64,000 nucleotides of DNA from Medicago truncatula. Lineage: Eukaryota; Streptophyta; Magnoliopsida; Fabales; Fabaceae. Below, in pieces: positions 1-10,829 of this stretch. How positions within the stretch are numbered: position 1 is the stretch's first letter; each line of letters starts with the position of its first letter. The notes under the pieces were generated by a model. That model worked only from the letters and a program-made list of their open reading frames with translations. It was not told where the DNA came from and made no database searches. The DNA lies in the NCBI RefSeq assembly GCF_003473485.1, contig NC_053043.1, positions 6,582,001 through 6,646,000 of the forward strand, in the 5' to 3' direction. A program made the position numbers and the translations under genes.

Positions 1-1202
1 GAAAACGAAATATATACTAAAAAAATCTTAACCCTATAAATATTGTTGTCGTTTTGTTACATATGTATAAAGAAATCTGATTATGGTTTTAAGAGAATGT
101 GTTGTGTGTTGAGTTCATCGGTTTGATTAATAATAAATTAAACATAAAATAATTTATCTTTAGATACATATATGTAAAATTGAGTCAAATAATAAATTTG
201 AGGCTTGTCTCTTGATGGAATTTGGAAACCAATGTTGTAAAATCGGACCGTAGATTGAATCAATGGATTGAACAAGATGACGAATAAAAAAGAAAAATGA
301 ACCACTTAAATCAAAGTTCAAACCAATTAAATTGAGTTCGATCTGATTCTAAGATATTGAAAACCGATTACGTTTGAATCGACTAATCCGGTTCTAAAAA
401 TAGTTACCAAAACTCAAATCTAACTTTAGGTAAAATTCTTTTTGGAACAAAAAATATTTTCAAAATTTAAACACTCAAACATACGTTTGAATTGGTTCTA
501 TTTTATGATTATCAAATCACTTTTACCTTTTTCGAGTAAAGACCATGTTTTTACCACTAGCAAAAGAATCCAAATATATGCGGTAATGATTAGTTCATTT
601 TGTGATAATTTCACTCGATGGCTAAAAAATTGATGAAAACAGAGTATTTATGCTGGAATCAACCCAAGGGAAGACCAAAAAAGAAAAAACAAGTGCATGG
701 TTTTGTCATATACTGTAAATCTTTGAATGTGGAGGTACTACTACTTATCTTAGGCCTTAGCTGTAAATAATAATATGTACATGTGACACTTTTAATGCAA
801 AATTATCTATCAATTACATTGAAAGATTTTGTTTGTTTTATGATTTTCAAAGGGAGCAGTTATAATATTTACCTCTGTCCAGACAGAAAATTATCCAAGA
901 ATTAAATGTTCTAGAAGTCTTTCCTGGCTTGCGTCATGGATTTGAGAACATTATAATACAAAATCAGAATAAGGTTACATATTGAAAGGACCACTTGTTA
1001 ATTGTCCCACATATGATTTACATGATGATATAGAATTTTCAAGTCTAATAATTTATGGATATTTTATTTTTTAGAGGAATTTATGGATATTTATAATTAT
1101 ATCTTTCATAGAACTCATAGTAGTATATATACATTTTATAATTATGTAATAATTCACAGTATCTATTTTATGATTATTATAATTGAATTTTTTTATTCTT
1201 TC
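1..1202. other. Intergenic, no gene seen
   Basis: AT-rich sequence with only short open frames that show no recognisable domain or codon bias. I see no exon-like GC islands, RNA gene or clear repeat ends before the inverted-repeat element at 1203. Confidence 0.6.
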
Positions 1203-1505
1203 TTAATAGCAGTTTTAGCCCACTAACTTTCCTAAAATTGCAATTTTGGCCTCCTAAAAAATTACAAAACCGCCCCCTAATTTTTGCATATGTGGCAGTT
1301 TGGCCTCCAAGGTCAATTTTGAATCGATCTATGTTGACGTGGCACCCTAAGTGAGGTGCCACATGTTATTTTTTTTTTACCAAAATTAGTCTTGGGGGGC
1401 CAAAACTGCTACAGTTGCAAAACTTAGGGGGCGGTTTTGTAGCTTTTTTCTTAGGGTGCCAAAATCGCAACTTCATGAAAGTTAGAGGGCGAAAACTGCT
1501 ATTAA
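1203..1505. mobile_element. MITE with ~29-bp terminal inverted repeats
   Basis: The left end (TTAATAGCAGTTTT...) and the right end (...AAAACTGCTATTAA) are inverted copies over about 29 bp with two mismatches. The interior is itself partly self-complementary and rich in GGCC/GGGGG blocks, unlike the AT-rich flanks. It is 303 bp long if the TTAA is counted at both ends; TTAA may be the target duplication or part of the repeat. There is no coding capacity, so it is a non-autonomous element. Confidence 0.75.
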
Positions 1506-2190
1506 ACTTTTTTTATTTTATTATAATGTTGTTTTAAGATTGTTTTTATAATTATGAAGTGGTTAATGAAAGGGTCAAAACAACAACGTCTATGAAGAGC
1601 AAGGACTTTCTCTCTTTTCTCCCTCTTAAACCCTTGTCGTCGCTACTTTTCTTTTTCTTGATCTACAAAAGAGGTGATTTAGGGTCAATTTTCACGCAAA
1701 ATCACCCTTCCAAATTATTTTTTTAGTTAAATAAGTGATTCCTATATATTTTCAATCTTATTTTGTTTATTTTCAATCGTCATATTTGCACGATTCTGTT
1801 TGTTTTGATTTTCCGTTTTTGTGCGGCGTGTTTTTTATTTTCCGTCTTAGTGCAATGTTTATTTGATTCAAGTTGAAAAATTAGCTTTGAATAAGTGCAT
1901 ATTCAATCAATGACTATGATGTTGTAAACATGGGAGATCTGAAGACATCAATATTTCAGAGCTTTGAACATAAATATGCACAAGTACTCTGCTGTTTTAT
2001 GCTATTAACATGCATACTTTGAGTTTGTTCGCATATTCATCATTTTTATTTTTAATGATTTTAAATTTGTATTATATCAATGTACTCTATCAATTATATG
2101 AATAAATATTATTTATTTTTGTAAAAATAAAAAAAACAACATCGAAGTTAACGCTCTTTGATGCTTGATTGCCTGTAATATAAGATATGA
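1506..2190. other. Intergenic, no gene seen
   Basis: Low-complexity AT-rich sequence with a T/C-rich stretch near 1600-1640. No frame resembles a known protein. Confidence 0.5.
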
Positions 2191-2441
2191 GTAAACCATT
2201 AAATTGTTTAATGTCTTTATAAGTCATTTTCAAATTAGTCTATGATTCTGTTAATATTTCAAAATAGTCTCCATCTTTGTCAAAAATTTCTCAAATAGAT
2301 TCTTCATCATGTGACAAAAACATAAAGACATGGACCAAATTGAGAAACTTTTGACAAACACAGAAACTAATTTAAAATATTAAAAATCTGAGACTAATTT
2401 AAAAATGACTTACAAAGACAGTGACTAATTTAGTAGTTTAC
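2191..2441. mobile_element. Long inverted-repeat (foldback) MITE
   Basis: The two halves are imperfect reverse complements over more than 100 bp. The left starts GTAAACCATTAAATTG and the right ends AATTTAGTAGTTTAC. Shared internal blocks include TAAGTCATTTT and TTTGTCAAAA with their complements. No open frame and no certain target duplication. Confidence 0.65.
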
Positions 2442-2445
2442 TTTA

Positions 2446-2597
2446 GAGAAATGATATTTGAACAACCATTTTTTACAACTTTAGTGACAACTTTCTCTCT
2501 CATACTCACATTATCTTTTTATTTTCTCTTTCTATTGCTTTGGTTTTTGTGTCACTACCTCATTTCCTTTATAAAATTTTGATTGTCACATATAAGA
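2446..2597. mobile_element. Truncated copy of the 2639-2811 MITE, inverted
   Basis: It starts GAGAAATGATATTTGAACAA and then follows the reverse complement of the neighbouring element (CTCTCTCAT..., GCTTTGGTTTTTGTGTCA). Homology stops near 2597, so one terminal repeat is missing. It lies 4 bp after another MITE and 41 bp before the complete copy. Confidence 0.65.
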
Positions 2598-2638
2598 TAT
2601 TTTCCCAACTATGCAAATGCAAAACATGTATAATCAAT

Positions 2639-2811
2639 GAGGAATGTTATTTGAACAACCATTTTGTAGGACAACTTGTGGGACAACCAAAATATAGAAA
2701 GAAATGTGAGTCTTGACACAAAAACCAAAGCAATAGAGAGAGAAAATGAGAATATAATGTAAATATGAGAGAGAAAATTGTCACAAAATGGATGTCCAAA
2801 TATCATTTCTC
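2639..2811. mobile_element. Mutator-type MITE with 9-bp target duplication
   Basis: A 173-bp element with terminal inverted repeats of about 28 bp. The left begins GAGGAATGTTATTTGAACAA and the right, read in complement, begins GAGAAATGATATTTGGACAT. It is flanked by identical 9-mers ATAATCAAT at 2630-2638 and 2812-2820. A 9-bp target duplication is the signature of the Mutator/MULE superfamily. Non-coding. Confidence 0.85.
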
Positions 2812-3215
2812 ATAATCAATATCATACGAGAGCTTATAAAGTGAGGTATGACATCACTTAATTCTAACTACTATTCACTTACAGAACATACTTGTGTTTT
2901 TTTTTACTGTACCAACAAAAATATGCTTGGGATTATTTTGGGTCAAAATATGCTTGTGTTTTAAACCGGTAGTTAATCCACTTTATCTTATGTTCACACG
3001 AGCTTAAGAAAATAGTTTAAACTTTGATCATAAGTTATTTTCAGCTCCTCCAAATTAAATAGTTATCGTCATAAATTGTTTTAAGATCCTAATTCATCTC
3101 TGGAATGTAATAACATTTCATAAACTCAATTATAATAATTAAAAAAAAAACTTATAAATTTGTTAAACTCAAATATAAACAAATGTCAACGAATCTTCGT
3201 AACATCACATAAATT

Positions 3216-3381
3216 CTAATATGGTCACATGACCAAATAAAAAGGTCACACACACATAAAGAAATATTTTTTTAATAATAAAGAGGAAATTGATAAAAAA
3301 AAAAATGATTGAATATTTTAGAGTTCATCTTTTTATGTGTGTGTGTCCAAACACTATTGATTTGGTCTTGTGACCATGGAA
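3216..3381. mobile_element. Foldback MITE
   Basis: TATGGTCACATGACCAAAT at the left and the complement of ATTTGGTCTTGTGACCAT at the right pair. Internal ACACACACATAAA and TTTATGTGTGTGTGT pair as well. Exact ends are uncertain, and the flanks only weakly resemble a target duplication. Confidence 0.55.
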
Positions 3382-4447
3382 TAATACCTCATAAAAGAGT
3401 GGTGTTAAAGTAAGTGTTGGAAAGAAAGTGTTCTCAACCCTTCTTTAAATTTAATAAGAGTAGTTTTATAAAGAAATGCACGTGAAAGTTAGAATAAAGT
3501 CTTTTTTTTAAGAGGTTAAAATGGAATATATTACCCAATCAAAAGGTTCTTCCTAATATAAGGTGTACTAGAAAAAGAACAAGAATCACAAACATATATG
3601 AAAGGGAAATAAAAAACAGAGAAAGAAATAACAACAATATAGAAAGTGAGTCTTAAAGGACTGAGAGTACAAATGTCTAGTAAGGTATATGACCTTTGAG
3701 CAATTTTTAACAACAAAGTCGGATAATGAGAGACATGAAAGTTGATCTTCAAAATCTAATAGAAAAATTGGGTAGTCAAAAAGGATAACGAAAAGCTTAA
3801 CTGAAGCATGCAAATTGATTTGGACTAAACTGCTCCACAAAATCAAATATCTACTGGCCACACTTTTATTGATTCACATCTCTTTTATTACTATTATACT
3901 AGTATTTCCCTATTTTTAATCTCTTTAAAATAAAAATAAAAAACATTCCATACGGCATTGGAAATAGGATGTCGTAAATCATGTCAAAAGGGTCAAGCCG
4001 TTTTATTGTTTTTAGCACATATATCTGCTGGTGTCACCATTGATTTTCCGATAATATTCTTAAGTTTAAAATTATGTTCGAAGTACAACATGAATTATGC
4101 TTGTGAATATTGAACTCACGAGATCCGATTAAAGATTGAAAGAAGTAAAATGTAATCTAACGTAAAGTTGGAGGGAACCACTAATTGATTAATTAATCAC
4201 GGTGTTTCTTAAAATTGATTGGATCTTGACTCTTCCACTAAAGATTTCAAGGAGCAGAAAGATACATATAAAAGCTTAATCAGTTCTCATCGCTATCAAT
4301 TCCAATAACTTTAGGTATGACTTAAATAAAGCGTAGACAATCGTTGCCTTATAAATAGATAATTTTATGGAGTTTGAATTAGAAAGAATGCTTAGGATAA
4401 TTCTATATCTTCAGAGAGAGATAGCACGGGAGAAAGATCACTATATA
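3382..4447. other. Intergenic, no gene seen
   Basis: No domain, splice-like exon or repeat end is recognised. Two overlapping reverse-strand open frames near 3530-3861 are AT-driven and lack homology that I can recognise. Confidence 0.5.
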
Positions 4448-4456
4448 TACTTATAA

Positions 4457-4865
4457 GGGAACTTCTACGGTACATCTGTAAATTAAGGTGTACCGGTACT
4501 CCTACTTTAAAAAAATTTAAATTAACTATTATTTTTATGGAATAAAGAGCTATTTGTTGATATTTATATTTTAGAAAATGTCATTTCATAAGAAAAAAAA
4601 ATATCATTTCATTGTTTATCAAAATCATACTAACTTTTTTTACATTTTATTGTAAAAAATAATCAAAATTCTCTATTATGAGTACTAAAAATTCAGAAAA
4701 ATTAAATTTTATTTCGTCGACGTTTTTGGTAAATAAGATTTAATTATCACAATTATAGGAGATAGAAAACAATTTTACTCTTCAAAAAATAACACATTTA
4801 ACTATTAATTTATTGATTTAGTGTACCAATACACTCAAATCTTTAGGTGTACCATAGAATTTGCC
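4457..4865. mobile_element. Mutator-type MITE with 9-bp target duplication
   Basis: A 409-bp element. The left end reads GGGAACTTCTACGGTACATC; the complement of the right end reads GGCAAATTCTATGGTACACC. Sub-terminal GGTGTACC blocks also pair. Identical 9-mers TACTTATAA flank it at 4448-4456 and 4866-4874. The interior is AT-rich and non-coding. Confidence 0.85.
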
Positions 4866-7007
4866 TACTTATAAAGAAGCAATATAAATCCTCAATAAAG
4901 TTTGCAGTTTTCCCCGAGACCTTGTATAGATTGTGTCTCCCATAGTAAATTAAATATGTAAGAGTGTAGAAATACAATTGAAAATTAAAGAAGGAAAAAA
5001 ACTACTCTACCAACTGATTACTAATATTTTCTATTTAAAAAAGAAACATTTGAAATTTTCGTTTTGCCCTCCTAATTTCAGTTGTTCACTAATTGAGTTT
5101 ACCATTTAGAAACAGGTAAAGGTTAGTCAAGGCACATATCAAAAGATGTGAATTTAATTAGTTGGGTTGGCAAAGTACATTTTGTCAAGGTCCTTTACAT
5201 ATCCCTAAAATAGATGAAGTCTTTAGGTAAATGGCAACCAAAGCCACAAAAAGGTAGCTTTCTCACTCACGCTATGTTTCTCAAAAAGAAATTCATGGTT
5301 TTATATTTGTAAGTCTTTTAGGAATTAGAGGAAGACTTTGCTTGTAGCTTTAATCAATTGATAAGACACAAATGATTAATAAACTTTAATTAAGAAGGAA
5401 TTATTTCGAATAACTTGAATATTAATTTTGGTTGAAATAATCCCCGATAATATTTTTACTTACTTTTAATCGATCTTTGAATTATTAGGATCTCCTTTGC
5501 ATGATAATGAAGGGTTAATAAAAAAATGTAACATTTGTTTAGATAGGATGTGGTTTTTGCAAATATTAACTTTTATGATGAAAAATAGTGATAATGAACT
5601 TTATAGTTAGAAGAGAATTTTGCACATTCTCCAAAACAAATTCTTTTAGTAAAATTGTTCAAGGACCTCCGGCATTTAGGGGAAAATGATGATTATGTTC
5701 AGTTGGACTTTGACGGATAATAGACTAATGAAGTTTAAGTTACAAAAATGTCTTATTAACATGTTCCTTTTATCTACTTCAGCTCCTATCTGTTCAAATA
5801 CCACACTTTGCACCCAAAGTTCACAACAGAATCTGTTATTAATAGTGTACGGAAAAACATTTCTAATTTATTTCAAAATAATTTCAATGTTAATTATCAA
5901 AAAGAATGAAAACTATACTTATTTTACGGCGGAACTCTGCATTATCAAGACCATTTTCATGAGAGCTAGATAATAATAATATCAATCAATGTTACAAAAT
6001 TAAATGTCACCTAATATTACAAAATAATTTCAATTTCAAATACTTTTTCAAGAGTGTCTTATATTTGGAGACGTGTGTATGAAGTATTGTATACATTTTC
6101 TAAATAATTCATCATGTGAAACTTTTTAAATGAAAGATAAAAAAAATTAATTCTAATTTTTAACTATAGTACTTTATATGGACGCTAGATAGCATGAACA
6201 TTAGAGAAATAAAGAACTGATGGACCTACATCTGAAATTAGGTGAGCAGTCTTACAAGTTGACAATGCAAATAATTTTGGTTAGATCATAGTATATATTT
6301 TCAGTAAAATATGAAAAAATCGGTTATATTCATCTTGCTAGCTAGGGACAACCTTGTCTACCTATGATATGAACTTATATAGTATAGGATCCAGTTCAAC
6401 TCATCATTTTACTCAAGAGTGTAAGATAAATATTTTAATTATTGATAAAAAAAATATTGAAAGAGATAAAAATTAAAATATTGTCTACCAATAATATATA
6501 TTTTAATACTAGAGTATTGCTTAAGTTAGAGAATTGAAGAGGTAAGTTTTCATGAGAATAAGTTAACAAATGTTGTGAAACTTACCTTCATGAGATAAGT
6601 TAGAGAATAAAAGAAATGTTTTGCTTGTATTTTAGTGCTGTATAAATAGTTGTATAAAAGCTTTGTTTGACCGACGACATAATCATGCTTCCTCTTTCTC
6701 AAAATTAAATTAGTACTATGTACCATAAGCAGGTGCGGACCTAATGTATAGGTGCCATCTAAGCTGAAATGTGTCATTATCCTAAACGTAAGTTTTATAA
6801 TTATTTTTGAATTGTTGAGGTATATGATTTATATATTATACATTCATTCAGTAAGTGTGTTTCTTGGATATTTTTGAATTGTTGATGAACTTGTTTTTAC
6901 AAGCCAATATTTACAAGAGTTAATATAAAGAAACTAAGGGACCAACACGTCACAAGGAAAAATGCAAACAAACCATTGTTAAAGAAGCGGAAAACACCAG
7001 TAGATTA
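4866..7007. other. Intergenic, no gene seen
   Basis: About 2.1 kb of AT-rich DNA. A 95-codon open frame at 5686-5973 has no recognisable domain, and the codon use is unremarkable for AT-rich noise. Nothing else is supported. Confidence 0.5.
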
Positions 7008-7134
7008 GGATCCTCTGCAACCGTTACATAGTACGGTGGAATGTAGAGTTGTTAGATTTAGAGAGAAAAATGTTCCGCCTAGATCTAACAATTATATTCT
7101 ACGGGCTGTACAACGCAATTGTTGCAGATGATCC
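7008..7134. mobile_element. Short foldback element
   Basis: GGATCCTCTGCAAC at the left pairs with the complement of GTTGCAGATGATCC at the right. TTGTTAGATTTAG and CTAGATCTAACAA pair inside, making a 127-bp hairpin-forming unit with almost no spacer. No target duplication was identified. Confidence 0.6.
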
Positions 7135-7834
7135 ATACCCAACAACATAGAAATCAAACAAAAAATGACCAATATATGGTGAAATTGAAGCTCCACGAGA
7201 TAGATTCCGCATTCTATTTGGCTTAGGATGCAAGAACACAAAAGTTGTGATCTTTCGATACCTTATCTTGCGGCTTTTTGAGGCACGGTGATCTACAATT
7301 TTTCTCCTTTTTTGTTTGCATTCTCTTCAAAGCATAAAACGCTTTAACTAAGCAAATGAAATAACCAAAAATGAGAAGATGGACTTGAAACACTTAAGAA
7401 AAGGATCTTATTTTAATGGAGGTAACTAAAAATTATATTTTGGTTAGAAAAAGCAGCACATGTATATTCCAGCCATTGAACATATTAAATTGACTTTCAG
7501 GGGATGGAATATCTGTGTTATTATTTTATGATCCTCGTAAAAGCTTGGTGGAGAAAATAACCCGATTTTCAGAAGCAGCAGTCATTAGGCGGTGATACAC
7601 ATATCTAAGTGAAACGCTAATTGCTTGCTTAGGGGCAAATGCAAAACATAGACCACAGAGAAACTAAAAGTCAAGTTATCATGTTGGTTCAGTGAAAACT
7701 CATTCAATCATTTGTATGTGTGAAAGATGGTTCTGCATGCAACATTAAACCTATAGGACCCCTAAATGCCAAAACATTTATATGTATCAGTGTAAATATT
7801 ATATAATAAAAATAATCAGCAGAAATAATATTTT

Positions 7835-9575
7835 TACTTCAGAATCGTCAAGAAGTTCAGGATCACCTTCAACACGTGTTTCCCGGGCAGAATTAAATTT
7901 AAAACTGTCATGTTAGTGACAAAAAAAGGAAACGAAATTCAACTAAAAAAAAAATTATCACTGGTTTTGTACCATAAAATACTGCAAGTGGGACAATTCA
8001 AGGGCTAAGGTTAAGCAACATGTTATCAGCCCACATCATGATACTACTTTTGATTTTTGAACAACTTTCTTTCACATAAGGTATAACAAACTATAGAGAA
8101 TTGGCTATATTATAATTGATACAGATTACAAATTACAAACATAGTATATATACAACCATGTAATAATAATGAAATAATGAGGAATTAAAGTTGACGTTGT
8201 TGACTTATTCTAAGCTACAGCTATAACATAATGACACAATGAATTGAAATGAATATTTGCAATCTGATGCAATAAACTACTGATATGAAAATTGGTGTGT
8301 TGACTTTGAAATTGATGCATCTAGAAACAGCTGTACATTAATGTCTAACACGCCCCCGCAAGGTTGGAGTGCCGTCAGAAACTCCAATCTTGTTTCGTAG
8401 ATAATGATGTCGACCTTTTGAGAGAGGTTTTGTGAGACAATCTGCTAATTGATCAGTAGTGCTGACATGCTGAATTTTGAGTTTCCCTTGTTGGACTAGA
8501 TCACGGACAAATTACAAACATAATGACACAACCATGTACTGTGCAAGGTACAATCATTAATAGCATCAGCCAAGCAACACAAACACATGTTTAGGATAGA
8601 AATGCAGCTAATGTACAACAGTTGCATCAATTGTTAAGTTTCAATGCTGCTGCAGCATGTTGAGAAATCTGTGACCACTCTTGATCAAAATTCTCATCCA
8701 GATTATTAGAATCTTCTAAATCTTTCTGAACGTTCAACAAAAGAAATCATTTTTTTGTTATTTTGGAATACACAACCAATGTTGAAAGTCACAGACACAT
8801 CATCATGGATGCTTTTATATAAGTTGTCTTAGAGAGGACAAGAGCACATTCGGAGTGAAGCAGAAAATAGGGAGAAGAACATAAAAACAAAATTTATCAT
8901 AGTTCGACCTACAGTAAACTATAAGCCAACATAAGTTATCCTCAATCCCAACATTTAAGGCCTTGAAAAGTTTGCCAAATGTTACAGACATCAAAGCGAA
9001 CAAGGTTCAAATGGAGCACATAATGATAAGAAGACAGAAAAATCTAGCATAAACAAGAATGAAAAATAAGAACAAACAAGAAATCATTTACCATTCGCGG
9101 CTTGGATAATCAATGGGTTCTTTGCAACCAGAGCCTGGAACAAGGAAAAAAACTAGTGACTAAGGAATTATATAGAGAATCAGCGACTAATGAAATTAGA
9201 GGAGATTGACCAGTATTAGCATAAAATAAAGAGACTATCATATGCAGAGTACTTGAGAGAAAACATATCTAGAATTTTAATCTGAGATAACTATCCTTCA
9301 TTTGCATTTTTAATGATATATACATCAATCTAGCAGAACATTGCCTAATTTTCAAATGCAACTATAAATCTAGCCATATAATATGACATTCGATTCGATC
9401 CACAATATAAACTTGGCGTGCTCAAATGTTATATGAAGAAGATCCCTATACTCTTTCTCAAGTTGTTCCATCTCATTATTTTTCCATTCATTTTGTTCTA
9501 TACTGTCTTATCTTCTTCATCTTTCTCCTCGTCGTCCTCCTCACTATTATCATCGTAATCATCAATTCATGAATA
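7835..9575 (-). pseudogene. AATF/BFR2-like gene relic, broken
   Basis: Scattered minus-strand pieces resemble the AATF (Che-1, yeast Bfr2) nucleolar protein family, which acts in small-subunit rRNA processing. In order they are: an acidic run (DDNSEEDDEEKDEED, about 9500-9565); after a frameshift, NEMEQLEKEYRDLL (about 9430-9504); ALVAKNPLIIQ (about 9095-9137, bounded by CAG and GGTAAATG); DENFDQEWSQISQHAAAALK (about 8640-8730, ending in a stop); and EGDPELLDDSE (about 7838-7870), like the start of the family's C-terminal TRAUB domain. Large parts between and after these are missing. The first piece has a frameshift plus a stop, and phases do not join between 9095 and 8730. A Copia 3' end sits between the last two pieces. 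The family call rests on remembered motif order and could be wrong. The non-functional call is firmer. Confidence 0.55.
8330..8510 (-). mobile_element. Copia retrotransposon 3' end (RNase H tail, LTR start)
   Basis: Reading the minus strand from 8510 gives VRDLVQQGKLKIQHVS, then TDQLADCLTKPLSKGRHHYL, then KIGV. This is the conserved C-terminus of Copia polyproteins ending the RNase H region. It is followed by a G-rich polypurine-like stretch (GCGGGGGCG) and then TGTTAGAC, a typical LTR start, at about 8345. LTR-like sequence may continue toward 8144. Everything upstream of the RNase H tail is absent. A 16-bp sequence is repeated at 8128-8143 and 8507-8522 on either side. Confidence 0.75.
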
Positions 9576-9596
9576 AATCACCAACGTTAAGCAAAA

Positions 9597-9763
9597 GAGT
9601 GGTGATACATGTACACCTCCATGTGTCAATACACCTTTTACACCCACACAAAATCCTGACATGTGGCAAGGAAGAGGTTTGTGAGATGAAATTACCAAAA
9701 TGTCCCTAATGCATGGGGTGTACAATAGAGTGTATGATTAAAGGTGTTCATGTAACATTTTTC
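9597..9763. mobile_element. Mutator-type MITE with 9-bp target duplication
   Basis: A 167-bp element whose ends pair imperfectly over 22 bp (GAGTGGTGATACATGTACAC against GAAAAATGTTACATGAACAC). TAAGCAAAA flanks it at 9588-9596 and 9764-9772. It lies just upstream of the acidic piece of the AATF-like relic. Confidence 0.75.
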
Positions 9764-9772
9764 TAAGCAAAA

Positions 9773-10805
9773 TAACAAAAAATTGCGCCATTGTTTACCT
9801 CTTCGTAGGACATATCGCTGCGCTGTAGTCATCCAAATCACTATCACTCCTTGATCGAGGAGTAAAGTTTTGTAGGCAATGTAAATTAATACAAAACATG
9901 AAAGCTAAGTAGTTAACGTCTTTCTCTTAACAAAAAAAAAAAAACTTGTGCAGTGTAAACCTGTCATAATAACCATTTGGCTTCGTCAAAAAACGAGAAA
10001 GAGGCTATAACCATATGGTCTTTTCTAATGTAGTCATCATAACTAAAAGAAAAACACGTAATGACCGACCATTTTAAAGCTCATCTCCAATATACTTAAA
10101 TAATAAAATACAAAATGATATCATTAATTATTTGACCGATATGTTTTGTCTTTTATTTCCCAAAAAAAACTATTGTAATTTACTTCTCAGCATTAATAGA
10201 AAATGGGAACCAAATTATTTTAAATTTGAATTTTTGTGTTAAAAATAATAATTAAAATAGAGTAATTTGATGACTTTCTTACCATTTGCATTGTCCTTAG
10301 CCCGAAGTATAATAAAAACATAATTGAGCAATGGAAGGAGGTAAAATGGTGTATTATATTATATGAGAGATAAATATACCATTTGTAAAATGGGTTATTT
10401 AAAATAATTCATCCCTCTCTCAAAAGAAATGATAATAATTCATCCTTTCACATTTAAAAAATATAGTATATCATTTGGGAAGGTACTCCCAAGCTTGAAA
10501 TGCCAACGAAAAAGTAGCATCCAGCCCAACTATCAATAATTAGCATTCAAGAAATTACAAACTCAATTAGAGCTTGTTAGTTACGTCCTTCTTTTTTCTT
10601 TTTTTTTTTTTAAAAAAAAAACCACTTTTTGAAACAAATAAATCACTTTTAAATGCTTTTATTTGTGTTTTTTACAATTTAAAATTAAAGAATCTAAAAA
10701 AATATATTAGTTGCTTCAAATGAAAGACTGTTTTAAGTAGATTTTTAAGAAAATTATTTTTAACTGATTTTTAAGAAAAATGATTTTCATTACATTAAAG
10801 TTTTT
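9773..10805. other. Intergenic, no gene seen
   Basis: AT-rich with several homopolymer runs (A12 near 9931, a T/A-rich run near 10595-10620). Sequence around 10610-10790 is weakly inverted relative to 11960-12060, suggesting an older element that the LINE may have entered. Confidence 0.4.
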
Positions 10806-10829
10806 TGCAAAAGGGAGAATAAATTAGCT

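Noticed and set aside
442..633. 63-codon plus-strand open frame
   Set aside because: AT-rich, no domain, no upstream promoter-like signal or splice context; typical chance frame.
3531..3861. Two overlapping minus-strand frames of 73 and 91 codons
   Set aside because: Composition-driven hydrophobic/Cys/Phe-rich translations with no family resemblance.
5686..5973. 95-codon frame in the 5-6 kb gap
   Set aside because: No recognisable domain or signal; flanks show no exon-like features.
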